Both the position numbers and the translations under genes were made by a program. The notes under the pieces were generated by a model. That model was not told where the DNA came from and did no database searches. It saw nothing but the letters and a program-made list of their open reading frames with translations. From Isoetes taiwanensis (lineage: Eukaryota; Streptophyta; Lycopodiopsida; Isoetales; Isoetaceae), in assembly GCA_021234155.1 (NCBI GenBank), contig JAJEKV010000084.1, forward strand, positions 1,488,001 through 1,552,000: a DNA stretch of 64,000 nucleotides. The letters are read 5' to 3'. How positions within the stretch are numbered: position 1 is the stretch's first letter; each line of letters begins with the position of its first letter. Below are positions 46,150 through 57,892 of this stretch, one piece after another.

Positions 46150-47383
46150 AAAATTCCATTTCCATAGCTAATCAATTTAATGGTACAAATAATGCGAGAA
46201 CATCAAAATCCAGCACTTTCAGCTTAAAAATCTCTAAGGTCACATGACCGCAACTACTTATACCTCTATCGATGATCCTAGCCTCAGGCCCCATCTCCCC
46301 GAGCCAAGATTTACCAATTTCCAAGCAATCCGGATTCTTACATACTTCTGGCCCTCGTGTTTCCCAAATCTCTTGCAGCTCACCTGGGCTTTCTCAGTGG
46401 AGGGGCTGTGCTAAATCCAAGCTCCTCAAGACTTCCATGCTTTCTTCTGGGTTATTTATATTTTATTAATTTAGCAACAACATTTTGAACAAAACAAATA
46501 AACAACAAAATAGAAGCAACAAAAAGCAAAAGAATCAGACAAAAGGAGGCAATGTAGACATTTTCTGGTAGCTTCGGCCTCTGTTTCTAATCTCCTTATG
46601 CCGGTGTGCCACAACCAAATCGGATCCTTTCCTGGCAGTTTCACTTGTTTCATCTTGATTCGGGTGTGTTTTTCTTGGATTTATAGGAATTTGAGGCTCT
46701 TCAAATTATGCAAGATATATATCTATACATCGATAACCTGATTTTATGCCATTCTAGGTCGTATTATCACTTTCCTAGGACAAATCGGCCCTTCCCAGAT
46801 AGTTTTAGCCTAACCTACTCACAGATTATTCAAGGCTTTTGATCCCTCTAGTGTGTCTGATTTTGTCTATTCTGTTGTTATTCAACAATTTCGGCATGTT
46901 CCTGAATCTATGCTAAAGCAATATGAATCACTCTTACAGCTCTATCATGCAAGCCTTCTCCGAGATGATTCCACAGTTATATCACAAAAGCATCCAAGAC
47001 CCAGATTGATTCATGCCTGGGGACATACTACCATCTATTTCCAACCCATCCAGCTTATGTCTGAGTTTCTCAAAATTATTTAGCTATGATTTTTTTGAAT
47101 CTTATCATAGCAGCCTAAGAAATCTCAGATCAATGAAAACCCCACCTGAAAGTAAAAGATTTGATGCAGTCTCAGTCTCCCCCCGATAAGCTCCGATGCT
47201 TCTCTGTCTTGATGCTCCAAACAGCCTTCTCTTACAAAAATTCTCACATACCACAAAAGCCCTCTTCTAAAATTTTCCTTTTTATACCTTTGCTTATGTG
47301 GATATATGCCATGCATGTATCTTCATGTATTTATGTACAAATACTTGTACAATACTAGTCCCTAACTTCCCAGGACCGTCACA
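46150..47383 (-). mobile_element. Middle LTR of the gag-only element, segment 3
   Basis: It aligns with 62337-63500 of the right LTR and carries the outer LTR edge, TGTGACGGTCCTGGGAAG on the minus strand, at 47383. It is followed by the polypurine tract at 47384-47395. Confidence 0.85.
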
Positions 47384-47829
47384 TTTCTCCCCTTCTAAAA
47401 TTTGATCCATGTCCTCATGGGTCAATCCTAGGAGCTGTCATGCTTACTGACAATTTGCACTAACAATCTAAAGCAAGATAAACAAACTGCTACAGACAAT
47501 GAGACAAAAGTAAAACCATCATGCTTACCTGGAATTTGCACTACAGAAGCTTCCTGAGCTCCATCACGTGGAGCTTCAATGGCGTACACAAACATTTGGT
47601 GTTGCGGAAGATCCATCACTCCGGCAGCTCTAGCTTCACCACTCTGCTGCCTTCACTCAATGGTTCTATCATCTGTAACTCATCTTTCCTCAGGCTGATG
47701 CTTCCTTTGATTCCATCGAGGTTCTCCATGGCCTCTGCCTCTACCAGCATTTGGATATCGATTGGATCGTTCTGCTCCCATGGCACTTCTATCTAGCTGT
47801 TATGAATCCATGGCCATTGCGGAGCTACG

Positions 47830-48719
47830 TCCCTCAATGCTACCAAATACTGGGCAATTGTTTCTTGTGTGCCATGTTCCCCTACAACGGAAACAACGCC
47901 CCTCTTCAAAGCACTGCTGCCTTTCCTCGTCAGTGAGCCGTGGAGGTAACTTACTACCTTCAATCTGACTGCTACTTGTCTAATTCCTCATATTGTTGCT
48001 CTGAACCTCCATAGATGGACTAGCAGATGGCTCCAGTCTCAACTGGCCTGTCTCTTCCTTTGGGTATCTAATGCAGCTTTCTCTGCCAAATCTGTTTCTC
48101 GGATTTTGGCAATTCGAACAACTTCCTCAAGGTCCTTATAAGCAACTCCTGACATCGTACTCTTAATATCTACATGAAGGCCCTTCACAAATCTGGAACA
48201 CAACTTGATTCTATCCATAGCAGGACAATGAGGCTGCAACCTTCTAAATCTTTCGTTGTATTCTGACACTGTGCCAATCTGTACACAATAAAAGAACTCG
48301 TTCATCTTCTCAATCTTATACCCTTGGGGTGTGAAATGACCCTAAAAAGCGGTCTTAAAATCAGCCCATGTAGCCTGTACAGGAGTCTTCCCTAGATCAA
48401 TCAGGCATATCTCCCACTAAACTCTTGCAAAGCCTCCTAACATTGTCTGAGCAAGGAGAGCCTTCAAAGAATCCTGCGCTTTGATCAAATCAAAATAGAG
48501 CCCTACCCCACGAAGCCAGGCATCAGCATCATCCCCTGTCGTGTTCTCACCTGTGAACACTTCTCTTTTGGTGTCCTTCAACACCTTATCAATTGCTTTC
48601 TCAGCCTCACTCTTTTGCTGTGATGCACTCTGCTGCAGAGCTTGCTGGATAGCTTGCAGGATACTAGTTACGTCTTGAACTCCATCTCCCCCTGCACTAC
48701 TAGCACCACTAGCATCCAT
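47830..48719 (-). pseudogene. gag of the gag-only LTR element, copy B
   Basis: The same gag as at 20061-21018, with the zinc knuckle CFRCRGTWHTRNNC near 47890-47930. Copy B is broken at different places. Stops replace Trp near 48417 and Glu near 48340, and a deletion removes part of the linker before the knuckle. The site of the A-copy TAG is intact here. The distinct lesions show that both copies decayed after the duplication. There is no pol. Confidence 0.85.
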
Positions 48720-48812
48720 GATCTCCTAATACTCTACACATAGACAATAGGAGCATTAACAAATTACTTCAGAAGTACTAATCATTCCCGAACTCCCTCT
48801 AAGATCCAACTT

Positions 48813-48825
48813 GGCTCTGATACCA
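48813..48825 (-). other. Primer binding site, interior B (initiator tRNA-Met)
   Basis: TGGTATCAGAGCC on the minus strand, two bases from the right LTR edge at 48828. Confidence 0.85.
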
Positions 48826-48827
48826 AC

Positions 48828-49164
48828 TGTGACGAGCCTGCCGAGTTGATCCTCCTGGCAACTCAGGAACTTGTCAACTTAAGGCTAGATTTATGTTGGT
48901 GTGAATTTAGGTGAAGAATTAAATCTTCCTTTGCAATTGAGATTCCCACAGTCTAAACTCAACAGACAACTCGGCTTATGCAGTCAACATATTCATAAGC
49001 TTAATATATTCCAATCTCTAATTGAGCAAATCAACAGCTCAAATATTTACAATGTGTTATCAATATACATGTACAACAGCACTGAGCAAATCAAACAGAA
49101 ACTTCTAGCTTTAGAACTCAAGCATGATTCCCGGCCACATTGCCACCATCAACTTGACCGATGC
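48828..49164 (-). mobile_element. Right LTR of the gag-only element, segment 1
   Basis: It matches 21127-21342 joined to 39287-39391 without the LINE. It ends in the target copy GATGC (49160-49164) of the 12.3-kb element and resumes at 61504. Confidence 0.85.
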
Positions 49165-50755
49165 TGTGACGCTCCCCGAATCCATACGATGCTCCCATCA
49201 TATAAATACGGGAAATTCCCCTCCCATGGCGAATCCATCACCACGGAAGGGCCCTCCGTCTGACTCGGACCACTTGTGATGGCCAAGTGTCCGGGTGAAG
49301 GACACGGAGGTGTCATTCGTCCCACGCCTTCTATGGGAATCCTATATAGCGGAAGCGTACATACATGTTAGCACCTAGCAACAATACTAATAAATAATAT
49401 ACCACCACGAAGGGTGGCCCATCATCATCAATGTACTAACAAAAGAATATCAAGGAAATACACCATAACTAAGGGCTCTACCCCGGGCTCAGACTCCATG
49501 GGGGTGATTGACGGTCAGGGTCTCAAGATAACAACAGATGGAGATATAACATGGCGTTGGCTAGCATAAGACAATGGCTAGGGTTGTCCACTCCATCCGC
49601 CCCTCCTGTGCACACTTTGCAAATAGGCTGAATCATGCTATGACGTGCTTGTAGCCCTCCGGAGACGCAATCCCAAGGAATCACCCTTCAGGACTACTCT
49701 GGGTTATATTTCCCCGGTCCGATGAGGCAGGCCAGAGAGGCGTCTCCTCCCCGAGTATGACGGATCCCTGGGTGTGCTAGAGAACACGTGCCGCATCAGC
49801 GACCCCCGCATCCGTACCCGACTTACTCCCCTAAATCTAAAGATCAGCTCACCAACCCGTTCGAGCCCAGGACGGTCATATATGACTCACGCCCTCCGGC
49901 CCAGAGAGTGTCAGACCCATATCCGGCCCACACACGATGACCGGCTATAAGTCTAGCACACTGTAGGAGTCCTGTAGCCGCGCTAGGCAAGACCCCGCCC
50001 CCGATTCACCTTCATACTCGTTGTCTGGTGCTGAACCACATCATAGCATCCACAGCCAGGTAGGCTCTTGTGCACAGGCCGCATTTACTGGGTTTTAAGG
50101 GTTCTATCTAGGAACATCCCTACTTCTAGAGGGCCTTTAGGTCTCTACCCCCCTTTTACCCATACAACACAGGAGGAACAGAAAGTAAGCTATCCCTATA
50201 CATCCATCCATCCATCCATAGCTTCGAAACATAAAATAGAGATTAACCATACATCTATTCATACAAGGGTTAACCCTAGCTACCTTCTGAGCATACAAGG
50301 GTCAGTCCTATGACTATCTAGGAATCCAAGCTATCTACGTACTAACCGGGATCATAGCTAGGTCCACTATCGCTCGGGTGCTCCATCCTTCCGGCTGGAA
50401 CATGGTGGAACAGCAGCTCCTCCTCCACCAACCTCCCCCAATTCGAATTGGGGTAAATGGGGGTACAAAACCCCAATTTGGGTCCCAAGTTAGTAACTCT
50501 CCCTTGCCCAATCGATTTCGGCCAGGTGGCAGCTCCGGGTTGGCTAATATTAACTAATTTGGTATTTTAGCCCTTTTTTAGTATTAGGTTAAGCCCTAAA
50601 TTCGAATTAGGGTTTAAGGTTAGGTTTCCACTTTAATAATTAATTATTAACATAGCTAACCTTAGCTTATGAATAATTAATGTGCCATTAATTATTCATA
50701 GTGACATGTCACGTATTTATACTTAAAAAGGCGTATAAATATGTGGAACGTCACA
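49165..50755 (-). mobile_element. 3' LTR of the 12.3-kb element
   Basis: 1591 bp, ending in the 6-bp inverted repeat TGTGAC/GTCACA. It is near-identical to 57669-61503 once the nested LINE is removed. The target copies GATGC lie at 49160-49164 and 61504-61508. The polypurine tract AAGGTGGGGAGAA (minus strand, 50756-50768) adjoins it. Confidence 0.92.
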
Positions 50756-53700
50756 TTCTCCCCACCTTAAAAGTGATGATGTCCTCAGCATCAATACTAC
50801 TCTTGTTGCAGGGCAACACATCGTACATTGGAAGTCTCCCCTCCTTAAAGAGATAGCATGCGATTATAAGTCACACAGACTTTGTCATGTTCAAAGTGAT
50901 TAAGTTTGAAATGACTTGTAATGTGCAATTTATAACTCTGGGATAAAAAGGTAGAGGTATCTGTTTTCAGAGTATACCTAATTTTGAATTCATTCGTTCT
51001 ATACAGACGTGTAATTGATTATATATTATAGACAGATATAGATATAAGCAACTTCTATTTGTTCTTATATTATAATACGGAGTTATTAATCTCGCACTGT
51101 TTAGTAAAAAGTGATTCTAATCATATTAACTTCTGTGTATATGTATTATATTCTCATTTCGCTTTGCAATCCATTTAATTACAGCCAGCCCTAATTGAAT
51201 TTTGTATCAGAATTTTGTTTTGCTATTTTGGTACAGTTTTAAGAACTCATATGTTCCTATCCTTAGTGTTCTACGTGCCCCTCACATTTATACTTAGCCT
51301 TTAATACAATTATATATTGTACTTGTATCTGATATTTTTACGTAAGTCTTGCTATTTTATCTCATTCTACTATATTTGATTATGTGTTTAGATACCTTTC
51401 TTCTTTTGACCATCTTTAATGTTCCCAGACTCAGACTCGCGATCCATTGTTTACGCCTAGGTGTAAGTGATAACCAGACCTTGATGTGCAAAGGGTAAAG
51501 ACCCTTAGAAAATGAGGGTACGTTGTTGATTTAAATGTTGGTTTGATTTCAAATAAAGTTCTAAGATGTAAAACTCCAATTGCATATTGTTGGCTTCAAG
51601 TAAAAATAAACATTTCTTTCCAAAAGTAATAGATGGTTCTTTAGGTTAATTGACACAAAGGGATTTCGAGGTGAACTAATACTAAAACGAGCTTCATCTC
51701 ACACGAGCACACATATTAATTCACTAGTTATATCTATACATTTATTAAACATCTAGATATTGTTACATTGACATCGCACAGATACGGCGGAAGCATCGGA
51801 AGCATGCCTGGTACTTCTTGAGGCTGTTATACAATGATGATTAAGCAGGTCCTGGTCTCGTACTTGAAGGAGAAATGCTAGATGTTGGGAATAAGGAGTG
51901 GTAAGGTCTCCTTATTTTGGATGGATACTCGAGAAAATTGGTATGACGATGTTTGTTATCCGATTGCAACACTGGACCTACTAATTATGAGGATTGATTT
52001 ATTATGCGGCATATATATGGCCATTCAACATAGAAGGAGACTGGATATAGCACCATATATCCGATGGAGAAGTGGTCTATGATTATCTACCATAGACCAC
52101 GTTAGAGAGGTACTATATTAAGGTGGAAACTGGATTATAAGTACCCAGCTCCTGAAAGGGAGACCACTTTAGAAGTGTAGGTTTTTAACCATGATGGTGC
52201 AGGCATAGAATGTCGACCCGACATTTTATAGCTATTGCTACTTGAATGGAGGTATGATTCGCGAAAAGGTAGAGAATAATGTTGTATGAGGATGCGGATC
52301 CATAAACTACGGATTATAAAATTACGCATACGTTGCGTTTCGTAAGGAGATTTATGTTCCTGAGGTGTGCAATAACGATGCAAGCATGTGGATGATTAAG
52401 ATCACCACATAGTCACGTGGATATGCTTAATGACGTTGGTCAAATGCATGACCATTATGCATGGTATAAATTAAGGAAATGGGAGCATCGAGATGCCGAA
52501 TAAAAGACTGGACAATAGTGTGGAACGTAGTTTTCACACAAGGTGAAGAGAGCCGAGGTCGAACTGACGAAGGCAGGAATAAGCATCCTGTAAGACTGTT
52601 GGAATGGAAGATGGCAATTGCTAGCAAAAGGTGCAACCGTCTGAAAGCTAGAAAGTATGTTGGAGCTCTGGCGAAGCTAGACTATGAAGGAAGGTTGACC
52701 TTCAAGGAGTGATACACTAGGGAGGCAAGTAATGCACCCACTAGGCCAGTGTTTGACAAGAGGTACTTGAAAGTTGTTGCAAACAACGTCTCAAATATAG
52801 AAAATTTGGAGGGATACTTGGAATAGACCAAAGTCGGGAGTATGAATAAGGTAGGTGCCCAATGAACATCTCACCAAGGAGAATGTGCTCTGGACTCGGT
52901 ATCGCGTGGGTATCCCGAGGAGTAGCTCCGCATTGGTATATGCGTACTAGGACCATTTAATGGTAAAACATAACAAGAAAAAGAAAGGGTGTATAATAGA
53001 ACTTTTAGTTGGCATTCCATATGAAGACGGAAGTAATAAAGATAAGAGTTCCTATACGAGTCGTTAAACATGGCCACTAGGACTTAGGGTGGCATTTGCC
53101 CCTGTGGAATTTGTGACTCAAGCTTGAGGACCAAGGGAACTATGGCTAGAGAGTCTAGAGGGTGTGTTGTCGAAACCACAACATGTCCATGGTAGCAGAG
53201 AACCGAGTCGAGGAAATAAATTGGTGGCAAGTATGAGCATAGCTAGGTGGCCATGTCAACTAATCACTATGAATCTAGACTTAGAGTTGGCTCACACGTG
53301 TACCTAGTCCAAGCCTGAATTATAACATACTGATAGCGCAAAGTAGGGCTGATGATGAACAAATCAAAGGTCCCGAAGTGCATAAAATATCTGCGAGAGG
53401 TGATCGTTCGCATCAGCAAAGGCTTCCTGCTTAGTACAATCCCAATAATTACAAGTGCGACGGAGCGTATGCTGTAAATGTTCGAAACCGTGATCGTGAA
53501 GGATGTTAACGATCTCGAAAGCCTTGATGGGGTCGTACGGGTATCGAAGATGTCGATTGTGATATTTAGATGTATATCATATTGAAAGATAGTAGAATAT
53601 TCGTATAAGGCGAGTGAAATATTACTTAGGTATGCTTAAAGAATAAGCAGAATGATAGGCATATACTCAAAGATATTGGATTAAGTATGATCCAGGAGAG

Positions 53701-56700
53701 AGAAGCAATGGTTGGAGTTGCCTATCCTAGGTTCATCGTACTAAGGAATATGGAAAGAATTTAAATCAGTGAAAATAGCTAGAGTAAGTCTAGGATATAC
53801 GGTGATGTTACATTCAAAAACATCCCGAGGATGGTTGGAACAGTGTTGGAATAACTGATAATGAGAGCTTAACTACTCAAAGGTTGTAGATACCACTGAA
53901 TTCCTTCAGCGTTATAAGCTGAGAGCATCTATTCGGTTTTGGGAATAAGAAGATGTGTAAAATATCGCATCCGCCTGATGGAAGAAAAGAAGGAGTACAA
54001 CGACTTTGGCGATTATACCTTTAGGGATAACCGAGAAGAGGGCAATATAGAGCAATTTTAAGTCCCGATAAGAATCAAGATGAGGTGTACAGTTCAGAAG
54101 GGGTGAGATTATATAGACCAGTAGTCAATCCATATATCCTAAGAATTACCCTACTCGCGGGAAACAATTGTAGATACTGAAGTAGAAGCTGGAGGATCCG
54201 TTGCCTTGAGGCATGGACCTCTTATAGATTATGACTTTAAGACTAGGTTCGAATATAGGGGTTTTCCTATCATGAGATCGAGAGATTTTAATGCCTCCAT
54301 CTGATTATGAGGGAGCCAAAGACGACAACATTTGAAGCGATGAAAAGTTGAAGTTGACATGATAACTTAAGAAAATAGGTTAATTGTGACAAAGCATGGT
54401 GGAACACAAAGGATATTTAACTGAAGAAACCTTTAGAGAAGGCCTTCGACTGTGGTGGAAACCTTTGAAATTATGGCATAATCCCGTGGGGAAATCATAG
54501 TTTACGTATGGGGTTAAAGTACCATAAGGCACTAAAGGAATGGTTGAAATAGCTAGAGACCCTATCAAAATATAGGCCGCATAGACAAGTCCAACATAGG
54601 GTTGGCCCCTGTCCATTTGGGAAGTAGGTGGCACAACCACATCATAAAGGTACATAGGCAATGGGTTTTGTTTGAAAGAACCACCACAGGTTACACATTA
54701 GCTAAGTTAGAGCACTAGGATTGTGGGATGTGGATATATGTTTATTATGTACATACTATATACACATACGATAAACATCTTGGAGAGGTAATCTAGGTGG
54801 TGACACAAGGAGAGATCCTAAAGTTACTGATGAAGGGTCTGGAGATACGTACGAAATGGGCAAAGGACCGTCAATCCGTTGTATGCTAGGGTATGTTGTG
54901 GTAGTTGGCACTTGAAATAAATGTCAACGGCCAATAGAATGAAGCTCAAGATGATGGGGTTGAACAGTACTATAGTACAATTCCAGGAGAAGTAGCGAAT
55001 AGCAGTGACCTGCTAGAAGTTCGAATGTGTGTTGCATAGACACTTAAGACTATCTTTCCCACATGATCCATACCTGGATCAGGCAGAGGTGAAGAGCATG
55101 GGTTACATGGAGGTGTAAGTTAGAATATACAGGACTCGAACATGGATACAAGTCCAGGTTATATCAAATGTCGGTATTGTAGAAAGACTCACAAAATACC
55201 AGGTAGGCACCTTGATGACTCCAGGTAATTTACGATTTATACGAAGGCTCACCACTCTTAGGCCATGACTATGGCTTAAATGAGGATGCAAAGTCATTTG
55301 GAATGCTACAATAGTGTCATAACATCATGCCAGAGAAATATGACGCCCAATGATAGGTGGGTTAACAATATAGGAAACATATAATAGCGGCTTAGAAGCC
55401 ACAAGACGGTTAATGAATACACAAAGGAGTAAATGGATTGTTGACTCTAGTGAATAAAGGTCACAGCCAAAGGGTGAATTGTGTACGTTGTGCCAGGCGT
55501 AAGGGCCAAAATACTGGAAATCGGCCATAGACGTAGAAAACATATTGAAGAAGAGAAGGAATGAAGGAGCCTTATTAATGATATTTAGCGACCGGGATAG
55601 GAAGGTTATTACCTAACATGAAGGGTGGTCTTTGCTAACATGCAAAGGTAGACTTGAGGCTTGAAAGGCAGCAAGGGCTGAAAAACTCTTTAAAGATTTG
55701 GTGCATGGCTTAGGGAAGAAGACTTCCAATGTCCTAGGACAACAAGGTGAATTGAATTCACCAAGAACCTTTTTAATGGATAGATAGATAGTTAGATAGT
55801 ATCTATACATGATGCCACATTGGCAGCGTCCATGAGGACTTATGACGGACCTTGAACACAAGATCTCGTAATAGCGGAGGCCTATCTTGAGGGGTCTTTG
55901 GGTGGTACGGTCCCCTGGGATCTTCACATAATCCCTTGGAATATGTAAGTTCATTTGCGGAACTTAATGATGTTTAGGCACTAAAATAATAGTTGGAAAG
56001 ACTTCGCCCCAACACGATCTAGATAGCCTAGAAGGGGATGACTAGTCAACAATGGTTGGAGGCCATTGGAATGTACGGGAGAACAAGTCCAAAAGAGGGT
56101 AGACTGCCATCAATTTGACAGGCGTGTGGCGCAGATAACTACTCATAGCCATATAGGCGGTGAAGTTTGGCACAAAATGATACCAAGGTTTGTACCCGGG
56201 ATTAATAAAGTGCTGACATTGTTGTGGGGGTTCTAACACAAGGACTCACTACGTATTACAGAGTATGTGTCATGATCTGGGGGAAGTGATCTATAAAAGG
56301 AACACGGCCAATGAGAAGGAATATTGAAGGGTGGTAGGATCAAAGAAATCCAACCCGATGGTCTAGAGGGGTGCTGCATGGCAGTCCCTAGTCGGTTGGA
56401 CGACAAAGAGATCCTTTCTCGGGGGAATGAGAACGAGTCAAGGTTTAGACACTAGAAAGAGGCAACGTTAATTATAATTATGTCTATAAGGTATTACTCA
56501 ACCCTTAATATATAATGTCAAATAAGGTCTAATATAAGGCATATGAATGTAGTAGAGATTGAATCATGGCAAGGTCTGAAGAACTTTTGTTATTAAGTCA
56601 TTCACCAAAGAAAAGCTATAGGTCTAGGAACGTCGATAACTGGACATTATTTTCGTCGCCTAAAGAATATCCAAGGTGAATAGTGGATTAGAATCCAACT

Positions 56701-56957
56701 TGGAAGTTTCTATCCTACTCCGAGGAATTTCCTTCCATCACTCGGTGTAAACGTATGTCGATATGGTTGCGGAGACATTCCGCAATGATGATAATAACTC
56801 CTAAGTGATTTCTAGCTCACCATGGTTGCACAAGTCCGGCGGAGTTGTTGCCACCTCAGCGTCGGTTTAGAGAAGAGTGATGGTAGACAGGAGTTTTCCT
56901 AGAGAAACAGAGATACTATTGGTTAAGTAAAAACGAGAGTATTGTTATCACTAAAAG

Positions 56958-57020
56958 AAGGCTTACCCTATTGGTAAAGCGTTTGGCTGGGTGCTGGGAG
57001 GTCAAGAGTTTATGACCCCA
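56958..57020 (+). mobile_element. tRNA-like SINE head, first
   Basis: GGCTTACCCTATTGGTAAAGCG resembles a tRNA D-arm with an A box, and GGTCAAGAGTTTATGACCCC a T-arm with a weakened B box about 45 bases on. No full cloverleaf is evident. Confidence 0.4.
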
Positions 57021-57109
57021 TAGTACCCTTTTATATAAAAGTTGCTATGTAGAGAAATAGAGTACCATATGTGTATAAGAAAATGTGAAACACATATATT
57101 ACATTCAAG

Positions 57110-57180
57110 AGAGCTTGGTGTGGTGGTAGGCACCTAGGTTTGGAGTTGATAGGTCGTGGGTTCAAATCTGGATTGAGGCG
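57110..57180 (+). mobile_element. tRNA-derived SINE head, second
   Basis: GAGAGCTTGGTGTGGTGGTA starts like known plant SINE heads. A near-perfect B box GGGTTCAAATC follows at 57158-57168, about 35 bases after the A-box-like TGGTGGTAGGC. The orientation is opposite to the host LTR element. The tail is not delimited; an A-rich run follows at 57196-57215. Confidence 0.5.
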
Positions 57181-57654
57181 CCAAAAAATTTGGTATATAA
57201 AAAAAATACAAAAATTTTTATACGGCAGAAATACGCATTTTATACGGAGCGGCGCTGGTCCAGTTATACGATTTTATCTCGTGATTCTGGAGTGTCCAAA
57301 CCCGAGCAGCGCCGCTGTTGGGTTTTGGGCCCCTTGCTCATTGGGTGACGACTCCCTTAGGGTATTTGGACCGTGCCGGACGCGTTGGAGCAAAAATCGC
57401 CTCAATCCGAGCTATCTAGAGAAAGTTATGGCCTCCGGAAGAAAGGGACTGCATTCTGCCGAAACTGAACATAACTTCATCTTAATATTTGGAATTTTTT
57501 TCCTTCTTAACTAGCTCAATCCTCGCATCCTTAGGCTAAAACTCATCCTACTTATGGGTTTGGTGTAACTTTCCTACGTTGGAGGTCCCCTACTATCTAA
57601 CGGTCTAACGAGTTAGACATGGCCAGTGCAACATTTTTAGTCCACCAAAATCAT

Positions 57655-57667
57655 GGCTCTGATACCA
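57655..57667 (-). other. Primer binding site of the 12.3-kb element (initiator tRNA-Met)
   Basis: TGGTATCAGAGCC on the minus strand, one base from the 5' LTR edge at 57669. With the polypurine tract at 50756-50768 it fixes orientation and boundaries. Confidence 0.9.
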
Positions 57668-57892
57668 CTGTGATGCTCCCCGAATCCATACGATGCTCCC
57701 ATCGTATAAATATGGGAAATTCCCCTCCCATGGCGAATCCATCACCACGGAAGGGCTCTCCGTCTGACTCGGACCACTTATGATGGCCAAGTGTCCGGGT
57801 GAAGGACACGGAAGTGTCATTCGTCCCACGCCTTCTATGGAAATCCTATATAGCAGCGTACATACATGTTAGCACCTAGCAACAATACTAAT

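Larger units (their letters stand above)
50756..57668 (-). mobile_element. Gene-less interior of the 12.3-kb element (LARD-like)
   Basis: 6.9 kb between polypurine tract (50756-50768) and primer site (57655-57667). The element orientation is minus. No frame exceeds about 125 codons, and I found no gag, protease, reverse transcriptase, RNase H or integrase motif in any frame. The longest interior minus-strand frames (54380-54661, 55613-55954) have no known domain. This matches a large retrotransposon derivative that must be moved by proteins of another element, or an interior too decayed to read. Two tRNA-like SINE heads lie near its 5' end. Confidence 0.75.

Noticed and set aside
56958-57180. 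Functional tRNA genes
   Set aside because: No complete cloverleaf or acceptor stem pairing; only A- and B-box-like parts remain, as in SINEs.
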